A stretch of DNA of 64,000 bases. It comes from Planctomycetota bacterium. GTDB taxonomy: Bacteria > Planctomycetota > UBA1135 > GCA-002686595. Of this stretch, positions 9,075-17,962 are shown in pieces. Both the position numbers and the translations under genes were made by a program. The stretch is taken from assembly GCA_012960475.1 (NCBI GenBank), contig DUBE01000044.1:26473-90472 (forward strand), read 5' to 3'. The notes under the pieces were generated by a model. The model was not told the origin of the DNA, made no database searches, and worked only from the letters and a program-made list of their open reading frames with translations. Position 1 is the first letter of the stretch, and each line of letters begins with the position of its first letter.

Positions 9075-9384
9075 TATGAAAAGCCCCCATGGGGCGGTCG
9101 TTGCAGAAGGGCTCTTGCGAGGGACCCTTCAAAGGGGGGCGGGCCCACTCGGAACGGAGGTTGATCCTAGCGAGCGGTCCCGGGAGGAACCAGAGCGAAG
9201 GGGGAGATCTTTTCTGCTTCAGTGGGGAGCCGTTCTGATGAGCCTGGCTGGCCCAGTAGTGGGAGCCGGGTGGACTGGACTGTCTTTCTCTGCTCGACTT
9301 CCCTGCGGTCCACCTCCGAGGCGAAGTGCTCTGCCTTGACGCTTGCGCTTTGGGATGCTCCCCGTGACCATTGGCACACGGACC
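9075..9384. other. Divergent intergenic region, glnN / aminopeptidase
   Basis: This 310-bp stretch holds the upstream regions of glnN (minus) and the M1 aminopeptidase gene (plus). It contains a short CCCCATGGGG palindrome near 9090 and a GGGACCCTTCAAAGGGGGG stretch near 9125, but no recognisable NtrC, sigma-54 or riboswitch signature. No coding frame is supported. Confidence 0.4.
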
Positions 9385-11475
9385 ATGCGAATATCCAGCT
9401 ACCCCCTTGTCTCCCTGGCCCTCTTGGTCGCCTGCGCGGCCCCTGTCCCCACGCCCCAGCCCTGGCCCCTCCGTCCGGACCCGGTGGCGGCGATAGGGGG
9501 TCAGCGGCGGGCGGATCTGGTGCATCTCTCTTTGGATCTGGAGCTTGATCATGAGGCCAGGGAGGTGCGCGGGGTGGCCTCCAGCTGGTTCCGCGCCCTG
9601 CGTGGGGGCACGACCGAGTTGCTGCTGCATGGGGTGGGATTGGAGATTCAGGAGGTTCTGGATGCGACCGGGCAGGCCTTGGAGTTCGAGGTGCGAGAGC
9701 CTGAGATTCGCATCACCCTGGCCCGGCCACTTGCCAAGGGGGAAGAAGAGGTGTTGCATGTGCGGTACCGTGCGCGTCCGGAGCGGGGGTTGTTCTTTCG
9801 GGATCGAAGCAGGTTCAGCGAGGGGTTTTCTCCTTCGCTCTTCACCCAGGGGCAAAAACACAACCATCGGCACTGGCTGCCCCTTTGGGATGAGCCCAAC
9901 GACCGTGCGACCCTGGAGGTGCGCGTCCGGGTGGGGCTTTCCATGGAGGTGGTCTCCAACGGGCAGCTGGTTGAGGTGGAGCGTCATTCTGCCGAGTCGC
10001 GCAGCTTTCATTGGCGCCTGGACCAGCGCGTGCCCACCTACCTGCTGGCTGTGATCGCCGGGCGTTTTGATCGCTTCAGGGCGCCCCATGGGTCGGTTGA
10101 GCTGGAATTCATCGTGGCCAAGGGGGCTGGTGAGCAGCGTGCTCGAGAGACCTTCGGGGAGACTGCTGCGATGCTGAATTTCTTCGAAGCCAAGCTTGGT
10201 ACACCCTTTCCTTATCCGCGCTACTCCCAGGCCGCCCTGGCGGACTTTGTGACCGGGGGCATGGAAAACGCGACCTTGACCCTGGTGGGGGAGAGCCTGC
10301 TCGGGACCCGCGAGGAGAACCAGGACCTGGAGGGTCGCCCCCGCCGGATCATCGCCCACGAGTTGGCGCACCAGTGGTTTGGAGATCAGGTCACCTGTTG
10401 GGGCTGGAGCCACTTGTGGTTGAACGAAGCCTTTGCCTCCTGGTTGGAGCTCGCCTGGGTGGGGGAGGTGGAGGGGGAGAACGCCAGGCGCTTGCGCATG
10501 GAGCAGTACCGTGAGCGCTTCCTGGCTCGCTCGGAGCGCGTGTCCCTGCCCATGGCCTTGGACTGGCACACCCAGGGATGCAGCCCGAATCGGGCTCACC
10601 ATGTCTACACCAAGGGGCCTTGGGTGATCGAAATGATGAGTCGTTTGGTGGGTGCTGAGGAATTTGATGCTGCCCTGGCCTTGTACCTCAAGCGCCACCG
10701 GGACAGTTTGGTCACTGCGGATGACCTTGTGCAGGCGGTGTTCGACGCTACCGGGCGCAACCTGATGCCCCAGGTGCAACAGTGGGTCTGGTCCGGCGGC
10801 TTGCCAGAGCTGACCATGCACCATGAGGTCTTGGGCCAGGAGCTGGTCCTGTCCCTGGAGCAGGCCCAAGAGACCACGCACCTGGTGCCCCTTTTCGATT
10901 GCCCGTTGACTGTGGACCTGATCACCAGCACGGGACGCGCGCGCCATGAGGTGCGTTTTCTTGAGCGATCCCACTCCTGGCGTTTGCCCTTCGATGGTGA
11001 GCTCTTGAATGTACTCGTCGATCCCGAAGGGGCGCTGCTCTGTTCACTGCGCCAAACCAAGTCCGCCGCCGCATGGCTGCACCAGGCTGCTGACTTCGAG
11101 CAAGCGCTCGGAGTCTGGCGTGCCCTTCCCGCTCTGCGCCAGATCGCCGGCTCCTCTCCCGCTGCCCGTGCGCTCATGCTGCGGATCCTGCGCGAACACT
11201 CCGAACCCCTTCTGCGTCAAAGGGCAGCCCGCCAGGTCACCTGGATCAGTGAGGCCTCCCGCGCAGCCCTGGTGCGGGCCGTCTGCGAAGATCAACTTGC
11301 CCCTGTCCGCAGTCAGGCAGCCCGTTCTCTGCTTGACCACATCCAATCCCGCCCCTTCACGGCCCGGGACCCGCTCTCTCAGAAACTTCGCACCCAAATG
11401 GAGTCCGAAACCAGCGTCCGCACCCGCGAGACCCTTTTGGAACTGCTCGATGGGGTCGCTCCGAATCCGAGATGA
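9385..11475 (+). CDS. M1-family zinc aminopeptidase lipoprotein with C-terminal HEAT-like repeats
   Basis: Starting at the ATG at 9385, the protein (696 residues) opens with a lipoprotein signal ending LVAC (Cys17). An upstream frame to 9343 would bury that signal. The catalytic domain carries the exopeptidase signature GGMENAT (a GAMEN variant) and the zinc motif HELAH at 325-329. The third ligand is Glu348 in WLNEAFASW, and the transition-state Tyr lies in HHVYTKGPWVI. It should remove N-terminal residues from peptides in the periplasm or at the cell surface. The C-terminal 130 residues (RALMLRILREHSEPLLRQRA onward) look like HEAT repeats. Its stop overlaps the next gene by 4 bp (ATGA). Confidence 0.9.
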   Translation: MRISSYPLVSLALLVACAAPVPTPQPWPLRPDPVAAIGGQRRADLVHLSLDLELDHEAREVRGVASSWFRALRGGTTELLLHGVGLEIQEVLDATGQALEFEVREPEIRITLARPLAKGEEEVLHVRYRARPERGLFFRDRSRFSEGFSPSLFTQGQKHNHRHWLPLWDEPNDRATLEVRVRVGLSMEVVSNGQLVEVERHSAESRSFHWRLDQRVPTYLLAVIAGRFDRFRAPHGSVELEFIVAKGAGEQRARETFGETAAMLNFFEAKLGTPFPYPRYSQAALADFVTGGMENATLTLVGESLLGTREENQDLEGRPRRIIAHELAHQWFGDQVTCWGWSHLWLNEAFASWLELAWVGEVEGENARRLRMEQYRERFLARSERVSLPMALDWHTQGCSPNRAHHVYTKGPWVIEMMSRLVGAEEFDAALALYLKRHRDSLVTADDLVQAVFDATGRNLMPQVQQWVWSGGLPELTMHHEVLGQELVLSLEQAQETTHLVPLFDCPLTVDLITSTGRARHEVRFLERSHSWRLPFDGELLNVLVDPEGALLCSLRQTKSAAAWLHQAADFEQALGVWRALPALRQIAGSSPAARALMLRILREHSEPLLRQRAARQVTWISEASRAALVRAVCEDQLAPVRSQAARSLLDHIQSRPFTARDPLSQKLRTQMESETSVRTRETLLELLDGVAPNPR

Positions 11476-12116
11476 AACCCAACCCGCCCTCATCTGCTCA
11501 AGTCCGCGCCCTTGCTCGTCGGGACCCTGCCCTGGGTCGGGCGATCAAGCGTCTGGAACCCTTCCCTGGGTTCCCCATTCCTGGGGAGTATCGCAGTCAT
11601 TATGAGGCCCTCGCCCGGGCAATTGTCTACCAGCAGCTCGCCGGCGCTGCGGCCAGCACCATCTGGAATCGGGTCTGTGCGTTGACTCCTGGCAAGGGTC
11701 TTCCCCGGGCGCCAGAGCTACTTGCCCTCAAAGAAAAGTCATTGCGCGGCGCTGGCCTCTCGGGCAACAAGTATCTCAGCCTGCGCGACCTGGCAACTCG
11801 CGTGGACGAGGGCAACCTGCCACTTGCGCGCATGTCCCGTTGGCAAGACGAGCGTATCATCGAGGCCCTCAAGGAAGTTCGTGGAATAGGTCCCTGGACC
11901 GCCCAGATGTTTCTGCTGTTTCGCTTTGGCAGGCTGAATGTGATGGCGCCTGAAGACCTGGGTCTGCAGGAGGGCCTGCGCCTCCTGGATGGACTGGCTG
12001 AACGGCCAACTTCCAGGGAGCTTGGCTTGCGAGCGGAAGCCTGGGAGCCCCTTTGCAGTGTGGCCTCCTGGTATCTTTGGCGACTGGTGGATGAGGCGAG
12101 GGGGACAAGCAGCTGA
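11472..12116 (+). CDS. AlkA-like DNA-3-methyladenine glycosylase (HhH-GPD)
   Basis: A 214-residue monofunctional base-excision glycosylase of the AlkA/Mag1 type, which removes alkylated purines. The family core YEALARAIVYQQLAGAAASTI is followed by the helix-hairpin-helix EVRGIGPWTAQMFLLF. The catalytic Asp is probably Asp162 in APEDLGLQEGL. No Lys precedes it, consistent with no lyase activity, and the C-terminal FeS cysteines of EndoIII/MutY are absent. The length is close to yeast Mag1 and short AlkA forms lacking the N-terminal domain. The ATG overlaps the stop of the aminopeptidase gene by 4 bp, suggesting translational coupling despite unrelated functions. Confidence 0.88.
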   Translation: MKPNPPSSAQVRALARRDPALGRAIKRLEPFPGFPIPGEYRSHYEALARAIVYQQLAGAAASTIWNRVCALTPGKGLPRAPELLALKEKSLRGAGLSGNKYLSLRDLATRVDEGNLPLARMSRWQDERIIEALKEVRGIGPWTAQMFLLFRFGRLNVMAPEDLGLQEGLRLLDGLAERPTSRELGLRAEAWEPLCSVASWYLWRLVDEARGTSS

Positions 12117-12141
12117 ATCTGGTTGCAAGTCGTCTCTTGCC

Positions 12142-13146
12142 TCAGCCTCCCAAATAAAAGGCCACGGTCCTCGCCGTTGCCTCCGTGAGCGCGACCTTCT
12201 CGCTGTATCCCAGGTCCGACTGGGCGCGGGCCATGTTGTAGGAATGGCTGGTGGAGAGTTGGGCGGCGACAAAGGGGGTCAGGGGCGGTTCGCCGGCGAG
12301 GGGCAGGGTCTTCCAAAGGGTCTCGAGGAGTGTGCCGATCAGATGGGCTGTGCGGGCAGAGACCTGGCGTTTGGGGGCGGGCAGGTCGAGGGCTTGGAGC
12401 AGGTCCTTGATCCACTTCCAAAGGTCCACGGGTTCGGTTTGGGCGATGAAGTAGGCGCGGCCGTGGCAGGGAGCTTTGGAGCCCTTGGCGAGCAGGGTCT
12501 TGGCGGCGGCAAGGTGGGCGTCCACCGCATTGTCGATGTAGGTCAGGCTGACCTCCATGGGTTCCAGTCGCGGCTTGATGGAGATCAGTTTCTTCTTTTG
12601 CGCCCGTTTGATCAGGCGCGGGATGAGGTGTGGGTCGCCGGGACCAAAGATGAGGTGCGGGCGCAGGATGGTGAGGGGGAGGTCAGCGCCCAGGCCACGC
12701 ATGAGCAGCTTTTCGGCACGGGCTTTTGAGGCGGAGTAGGCGCTCAGGAACCTGCTGGCAAGGGGCAACTCGTCCACGCCCCGGTGGTCCTTGCCGTCGA
12801 AGCAGACACTGGGGGATGAGGTGTGCACCATGGCGCCCACCCTGGCTTGCAACGCTGCGGAGAAAACCGCTTGGGTGCCGTCGGTGTTGGGGGCCAGATA
12901 AGATTCCGCCTTGCCAGAGATTCCGGCTCGGGCGGCGCAATGGAAAACCACATCCACCGATTCCATCATGGGTAGGAGGGCTTTTTCCCCTTGGCTCAAG
13001 TCGAGGGCATGGTGTTCGATGCCCTGGGCTGCGAGTTCGGGGTAATGACCGCGGCTGACCGAGAGCACTTGATCGCCCTGGGCCACCAGGCGTTGACAGA
13101 TTCCGTGGCCCAGGAAGCCCATTCCGCCGGTGACCAGGGCTTTCAT
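12142..13146 (-). CDS. oleD: OleD-like 2-alkyl-3-ketoacid reductase (3beta-HSD/SDR family)
   Basis: A 334-residue extended SDR with Rossmann motif TGGMGFLGHG at the N-terminus and active-site YxxxK in SAYSASKARAE. The segment HTSSPSVCFDGKDHRGVDE is characteristic of OleD and related 3beta-hydroxysteroid dehydrogenase-like reductases. In the olefin pathway OleD reduces the 2-alkyl-3-ketoacid made by OleA to the 2-alkyl-3-hydroxyacid, using NADPH. The assignment rests on sequence resemblance and on position: its ATG overlaps the oleC stop by 4 bp (ATGA), and oleB lies directly upstream. A generic sterol-dehydrogenase function is the main alternative, but the oleBC context argues against it. Confidence 0.85.
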   Translation of the reverse strand: MKALVTGGMGFLGHGICQRLVAQGDQVLSVSRGHYPELAAQGIEHHALDLSQGEKALLPMMESVDVVFHCAARAGISGKAESYLAPNTDGTQAVFSAALQARVGAMVHTSSPSVCFDGKDHRGVDELPLASRFLSAYSASKARAEKLLMRGLGADLPLTILRPHLIFGPGDPHLIPRLIKRAQKKKLISIKPRLEPMEVSLTYIDNAVDAHLAAAKTLLAKGSKAPCHGRAYFIAQTEPVDLWKWIKDLLQALDLPAPKRQVSARTAHLIGTLLETLWKTLPLAGEPPLTPFVAAQLSTSHSYNMARAQSDLGYSEKVALTEATARTVAFYLGG

Positions 13147-14837
13147 GGGCGCACCTCCAGGGGAGTCTGGGTTGCAGCCCAGGCCTTCAATTCGCCGCGA
13201 TGGATTTTTGAGTTGTGCCGGGGATCCACGGGCAGTGACGGGTGGAACAGGAACTGCTCGATGTCCTCGCTCATGGGGGAAGTCTGGGCTCTGGCCCTGA
13301 GCTCAGCCACGAAGGCCTCCCGAGCGCCCGGTTTGTTGGGGGTCTGGCCGGGCTTGGGCTCAACAATCAAGACTGCCTGCTCGGCTCCCTCTGCGCCTCG
13401 GCCCACCAGGGCGCAGCGAGCAACACTCTCATGGCCCAGGAACACGTTCTCCACGCCCACGGGCGGACGCAGTCCACGCGAGGTCAACAGGCAATGGCTC
13501 TTGCGGCCCAAGAACCACAGGATTCCTTGCGCATCGAAGCAGCCCATGTCGCCCATGCGATGCCAGTGCGTTGCCCCATCCGGATCGGCGAGTTTGGCTG
13601 CGGCCTGGTCCTCTGGGGCCGCATCATAGCTTTGGGTGACAATCGGGCCGCGCACCAGGATTTCGCCCACAGACCCTTGAGGCAGGCAGTGGGCGGGATC
13701 CATCAGAGTCAGGTCCGTGGCCGCCGGATCCAAAATGCGGATTTCCACCTCTGGCGCCGCGCGCCCCACGGGCGTGCCTTCTCCAGCCTTGATCCTATCT
13801 GTGAGGTCCACCAATTCGGTCCCAGAAATCACCGTCACCGGCAGGGCTTCGGTAGCGCCGTAGGGGGTGAACATCTCGCCCTCTTCCGGCAGGAGGGAGC
13901 GCAGCTGACGCACCACATCAATGTCCAGGGGAGCGCCCGCGGACACTGCTCGGATGAGATGGGGCAGGGTCTTGTTATTCCCAATGCAGTGGGCAACCAG
14001 AATGCGCCAAAGGGCAGGGGACAAGAACCCGGTGCTTGTGCGCTCCTCGACCATGACCCGCAGCAGGGCCGCCGGATCTGCATTGGCGGGGCGGGCGGGA
14101 TCCACTCCGGGAAAGACCGAGGTGATGCCCAGAGCGCAATCGAAGAGCGCAAAGGCGGGCAGCCCGCACAGATCCCGTTCCCCTGGCTCGAATCCAAGAG
14201 TCGCCCGCAGGCCGCGCACCTCTGCGGCCAATTGACTGTGGCTGATGGGCACGCCCTTGGGGGGACCGGTTGAGCCGGAGGTGAACAGGATCGCAGCGGT
14301 GTCGTCCGCCAGTACCGGCTGCAGAGAATGTTGATCCTGGCCCGAGCTCTCAACCATAACCATGGACCGTCCGAGTCCGGGCAGCATGTGTCCCACACCA
14401 AACACTCGGCGCACGGAACGGAACGAGCGCGGAAACAGTCGGCGGGCCAAAAGAGCTCGCCCAGCACCGATCATCGCTGTTGGAGCGGTGCGTTCAAGCG
14501 CCGCCAGCAAGCGCGTCCGACCCATGCCCGGATCTGCCAATACGGGGATGGCTCCCAAGCGAAACAGGGCCCAGGTGATGGCAACGAATTCAATTCCAGG
14601 AGGCACGAACAGGGCTACGCGTTCTCCCGCCTTCAGGCCTTGGCTGGCGAGGCCCGAGGCCATGCGAGCGGTGCGTTCTTCCAACTCGCCAAAGCTCAGG
14701 GAACGCCGCTTCGCATCCTTGCGTTCCACGATTGCTTCCCCGCCGGGATTGGCGCGGGTTTGTGCCAGGAAGAGCGCTGCGATGTTGTGCTCGGTCTCAA
14801 GACCGGGGGGCTTGGCAGTCTGATTGGCGGCGGTCAT
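13143..14837 (-). CDS. oleC: OleC-like beta-lactone synthetase (AMP-forming ligase family)
   Basis: A 564-residue member of the ANL superfamily. Visible core motifs are ILFTSGSTGPPKGVP (P-loop, A3), FTPYGATEALPV (A5), MGDMGCFDAQGILWFLGRK (A7/A8) and the C-terminal NSKIHRGELK with the invariant Lys. The FTPYGATEALPV form is typical of OleC. OleC activates the 2-alkyl-3-hydroxyacid with ATP and closes it to a beta-lactone. I chose the ATG at 14837, 11 bp after the oleB stop, because an upstream start at 14888 would overlap oleB. It sits between oleB and oleD in a compact operon. Confidence 0.88.
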   Translation of the reverse strand: MTAANQTAKPPGLETEHNIAALFLAQTRANPGGEAIVERKDAKRRSLSFGELEERTARMASGLASQGLKAGERVALFVPPGIEFVAITWALFRLGAIPVLADPGMGRTRLLAALERTAPTAMIGAGRALLARRLFPRSFRSVRRVFGVGHMLPGLGRSMVMVESSGQDQHSLQPVLADDTAAILFTSGSTGPPKGVPISHSQLAAEVRGLRATLGFEPGERDLCGLPAFALFDCALGITSVFPGVDPARPANADPAALLRVMVEERTSTGFLSPALWRILVAHCIGNNKTLPHLIRAVSAGAPLDIDVVRQLRSLLPEEGEMFTPYGATEALPVTVISGTELVDLTDRIKAGEGTPVGRAAPEVEIRILDPAATDLTLMDPAHCLPQGSVGEILVRGPIVTQSYDAAPEDQAAAKLADPDGATHWHRMGDMGCFDAQGILWFLGRKSHCLLTSRGLRPPVGVENVFLGHESVARCALVGRGAEGAEQAVLIVEPKPGQTPNKPGAREAFVAELRARAQTSPMSEDIEQFLFHPSLPVDPRHNSKIHRGELKAWAATQTPLEVRP

Positions 14838-14848
14838 GGTGGCAGCCC

Positions 14849-15811
14849 TCAGGTGTTGCTCAAGAAATTCTGCACAGACTGAAGACATTCTTCCGGCGCG
14901 TCCTCAAAAGGCAGGTGACCGGCGTCTTGCAAGATCGTGACCTGTGCCCGGGGCAGGCGCTCCCGGAAACCGCGCAGGATTTCCGGAGTGAAGACCCAAT
15001 CTTGCATGCCCCAGAGGATCTGGGTGGGTTTGTTCCGCAACAGAGCCAGTCCCGCGTCCACGGCCGCAAGGGCCTCGTAGCTCTTGTCGCCTGGACTGCG
15101 CGGGATGTCGCGTACAAAAGCCGCGATGCCGCGCCTTCTTTCTCCGCTCAGGTAAGGTGCCAGGAAACCCGCCTCGACTTCTTGGGACAGGCCATTTGTG
15201 GTGCAGAGAGACGCGAGGCCGCGTGTCATGAGGCCCAGGGATCCAGTCAAGAACGGCCCGATGCCCGGCAGGTGAGCCAGGCCCAGAACCGCCGGGAGTT
15301 TTGCTTCGGGCCAGACGCAGGTGTTGGTGACCACCAGCCGTTCGATGCGCTCGGGGCAGTTTGCGGCGGCACCGAGACCAATTGCTCCACCCCAATCGTG
15401 GACGCAAAGGGTGATGCGCTTGAGGTCGAGGTGATTGATCAGCATCTCCAGCGCCGTGCGATGGCTGGTCAGGGTCTGGTTCCAATCATGGGGGCGCTCG
15501 GAAAGGCCCATGCCCATGTGATCGAGGGCGATGACTCGGAACTTGGCCGAGAATTGTTCGATCATCTTGCGCCACATGAATGACCAGGTGGGATTGCCGT
15601 GGACGCAGAGCATCACCGGGGCATCCCGAGGCCCCTCGTCCACGAAGTGCAAGAGAGCGTTTTCGATCTCGAAGAAGCGCGGACTGTAGGGCCAGAGTTC
15701 TGCGATCGGCGCGCTGAGGTCCTGTGCCACCAGGAGAGCGTCCTCTTCCAAGGTGCTTGGGCGCAGGCGCCGCACCAGGCTGCCGGGTTTTCCGATGGTC
15801 TCGATGGGCAT
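14849..15811 (-). CDS. oleB: OleB-like beta-lactone decarboxylase (haloalkane dehalogenase family)
   Basis: A 320-residue alpha/beta hydrolase of the haloalkane-dehalogenase branch. The oxyanion motif is HGNPTWSF (71-78) and the nucleophile is Asp139 in CVHDWGGAIG, an Asp rather than Ser as in dehalogenases and OleB. The second acid lies in ILWGMQDWVF and the catalytic His in DAGHLPFEDAP. OleB decarboxylates the cis-beta-lactone to the alkene. It is the first gene of the oleBCD operon. I chose the ATG at 15811; a longer frame to 15952 would run into the divergent sulfatase gene and adds only Pro/Ser-rich residues. A dehalogenase role is the alternative by family alone. Confidence 0.87.
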   Translation of the reverse strand: MPIETIGKPGSLVRRLRPSTLEEDALLVAQDLSAPIAELWPYSPRFFEIENALLHFVDEGPRDAPVMLCVHGNPTWSFMWRKMIEQFSAKFRVIALDHMGMGLSERPHDWNQTLTSHRTALEMLINHLDLKRITLCVHDWGGAIGLGAAANCPERIERLVVTNTCVWPEAKLPAVLGLAHLPGIGPFLTGSLGLMTRGLASLCTTNGLSQEVEAGFLAPYLSGERRRGIAAFVRDIPRSPGDKSYEALAAVDAGLALLRNKPTQILWGMQDWVFTPEILRGFRERLPRAQVTILQDAGHLPFEDAPEECLQSVQNFLSNT

Positions 15812-15927
15812 GGGAAGATCTCGCGGGGGCAGGATAACGGGGGAGGGACCGTTCGCGCTGGGAGAAACTCGCGTGTCTGGCTGGTCTGGCTGCTGCAGTG
15901 GCGGACTTCTCCCCGTAGGGTGGGGCC

Positions 15928-17463
15928 ATGCATCGGTTTTTCCTGCTGCCATTGCTGGCGCTTCTATTGATTGCGCCGGCGTTCGCCCAGTCCGGCGAGA
16001 CTCCCCGGGCCCGCCATGTGGTGCTCTTCCTGGTTGACGATCTGGGCTGGCAGGACATTTCGGTGCCCCATCACACCGAGATCACGCCTTTCAACAAGCG
16101 CTACCGGACGCCCCATGCGGAACGGTTGGCCAGGGAGGGTCTGGTTTTGCGTCATGGCTATGCCTCGGCTCCGGTCTGTACTCCCACGCGCACCTCGATT
16201 CACTCCGGGCGTTCCCCCGCGCGCACTCATATCACCTACTGGACTCTTTACGCGGATCGGGACCAGACCCGGCCCTGGAAGCGCGGCGATGGCTCAAGTC
16301 TGATCGCACCGGCTTGGGATTTGAACGGTCTGGGCCAAGAGGATGCGACCCTGGCGCGGATTTTTTCTGACGCCGGCTTCCGCACGATTCACGCGGGCAA
16401 GGCACATCTGGGAGCGATTGGTTCCTCCGGCGAGGATCCTCTGAACCTGGGCTTTGATGTGAATATCGCGGGTCATGCTCCCGGTGGCCCCGGTTCCTAC
16501 TACGGCTTGCACGGTTTTCGGTCCAATGGCCGCCAGGGCAAACCGGGCAAGAGCGTTTGGGATGTGCCCGGACTCAAGGCCTATCACCACCATGATGTGT
16601 ACTTGACCGAAGCGATTGCCATGGAGACCTGCCGCGCCGTGCGGGAGGCTGCTCGGGATAACAAGCGCTTGTTTCTGTCCTTTGCGCCCTATGCGGTGCA
16701 CGCGCCAATCATGGCGAACAAGAAGTACCTGCAGCATTACCCGGACCTGGATAGCAAAGAAGCGGCTTACGCCACCATGGTGGAGACTGTGGACCATGCA
16801 CTGGGCGCGTTGCTCGCGACTCTTCTGGACGAGGGCATGTTGAAGGACACTTTGTTTGTGTACACCTCGGATAACGGGGGGCTCTCGGCCCATGGCCGTG
16901 GTGGGGAGCGGCACATTCACAATGCGCCCCTGCGATCGGGCAAGGGTTCGGCCTACGAGGGTGGTGTGCGTGTACCTTGGATTATCCGTTGGCCCGGCGT
17001 GGTGCAGCAGGGGACTGTGAGTGACGAGCCCGTGATCAGTCACGATCTCTATCCCACCATGTTGGCGGCGGCAGGTGTTTCATTGCCGAAGGATGAGGGT
17101 CGGGATGGGGTGGACCTGGCCGCTCTCTTGCGCGGGGAGGACTTGCGGCGCGAGCATCCTCTGCTTTGGCACATGCCGCACTTTTGGGGAGTCAATGGCC
17201 CCGGAATTCAGCCCTACAGCGCTCTGCGCCAGGGGAATCTCAAGCTGCTCTTCTTTCAGGGGGACGGGCGCATTGAACTCTACGATGTGTTCGTCGATCC
17301 TGGCGAGGCTCAGGACCTGGCCACCGAGCGCCCCGCGGAAACCAGGCGTCTTGCTCAACTCCTGGCTGCCGAACTGCAACGCCGAGGGGCCCAGTCGCCT
17401 CGGCTCAATGGGGGGGGCCAGCCTCTGGGGGTACTGGCGGCTCTGGCAAAGATGCAGCGCTGA
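15928..17463 (+). CDS. Secreted sulfatase 1
   Basis: A 511-residue sulfatase with a clear Sec signal peptide (residues 1-20, cleaved after AFA). The metal-binding VVLFLVDDLGWQDI is near residue 31. The formylglycine site is CTPTRTSIHSGR with Cys84, the CxPxR form. VYTSDNGG and GSAYEGGVRVPWIIRWPG are further sulfatase landmarks. It probably removes sulfate esters from an external polysaccharide or other sulfated compound; the substrate is unknown. The enzyme must be matured to formylglycine by a gene outside the window. It is divergent from oleB, with only 116 bp between the starts. Confidence 0.92.
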   Translation: MHRFFLLPLLALLLIAPAFAQSGETPRARHVVLFLVDDLGWQDISVPHHTEITPFNKRYRTPHAERLAREGLVLRHGYASAPVCTPTRTSIHSGRSPARTHITYWTLYADRDQTRPWKRGDGSSLIAPAWDLNGLGQEDATLARIFSDAGFRTIHAGKAHLGAIGSSGEDPLNLGFDVNIAGHAPGGPGSYYGLHGFRSNGRQGKPGKSVWDVPGLKAYHHHDVYLTEAIAMETCRAVREAARDNKRLFLSFAPYAVHAPIMANKKYLQHYPDLDSKEAAYATMVETVDHALGALLATLLDEGMLKDTLFVYTSDNGGLSAHGRGGERHIHNAPLRSGKGSAYEGGVRVPWIIRWPGVVQQGTVSDEPVISHDLYPTMLAAAGVSLPKDEGRDGVDLAALLRGEDLRREHPLLWHMPHFWGVNGPGIQPYSALRQGNLKLLFFQGDGRIELYDVFVDPGEAQDLATERPAETRRLAQLLAAELQRRGAQSPRLNGGGQPLGVLAALAKMQR

Positions 17464-17503
17464 AGTATGTGCCGTGCCGGGTTCTGTATCCTCAGCGGCC
17501 ATC

Positions 17504-17962
17504 ATGAACGAAGACCAGCAGCAAACATCCCACAAGTGGCATGCCATTGAATGCAACAATCTGACCTGGACTCTGACTGAGCAGGAGTCGCGTACGGCGG
17601 AGGAGGATGCGACGATGTTGGCGGGGGCCTATGCTGCTGCGTTTCATTGGGACAAGGTGGGGACGGATTTGAACCGGGCACGGGCTCAGCTGCTGGTGGC
17701 TCAGGTGCATTGTTGTCTCGGGCATGGGGAGCTGGCGATTGCGGCTGTCCATGAGAGCCGTGAGGTTCTCCTCAAGACTGAGATGCCCGATTGGGAAGCA
17801 GCCACGTTGGAAGCGATCCACGCTCATGCGCATTTTGTGGCGGGGGAGATGCAGTTCTATACGCCGACCTACGCCGAGGCGCAGAAACTTGGGGCAGCGA
17901 TTGCCTCCGACGAAGACCGTGCAATTTTTGAAGCGACCTTCCGCACGGTCCCTAAGGCGTGA
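17504..17962 (+). CDS. Small helical protein of unknown function, coupled to sulfatase 2
   Basis: A 152-residue soluble protein that I cannot assign to a named family. It begins MNEDQQQTSHKWHAIECNN and continues as mostly amphipathic helices (ATMLAGAYAAAFHWDKVG; ARAQLLVAQVHCCLGHGELA; HESREVLLKTEMPDWEAATLEAIHA). This looks like two or three TPR-like hairpins. There is no signal peptide, although both flanking genes encode exported sulfatases. Its stop overlaps the GTG start of the second sulfatase by 4 bp (GTGA), and sulfatase 1 ends 40 bp upstream, so the three genes probably form one operon. Confidence 0.72.
   Translation: MNEDQQQTSHKWHAIECNNLTWTLTEQESRTAEEDATMLAGAYAAAFHWDKVGTDLNRARAQLLVAQVHCCLGHGELAIAAVHESREVLLKTEMPDWEAATLEAIHAHAHFVAGEMQFYTPTYAEAQKLGAAIASDEDRAIFEATFRTVPKA

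Noticed and set aside
9085..9100. CCCCATGGGG palindrome before glnN as a nitrogen-regulator site
   Set aside because: Does not fit NtrC, GlnR or TnrA consensus and is GC-rich enough to arise by chance.
9010..10974. A long 654-codon open frame on the minus strand opposite glnN and the aminopeptidase gene
   Set aside because: It mirrors two well-supported genes, has low-complexity His/Gln/Pro-rich translation and no recognisable domain.
13242..14273. Open frame on the plus strand opposite oleC
   Set aside because: Shadow of a conserved AMP-ligase gene; no domain and no start signal.
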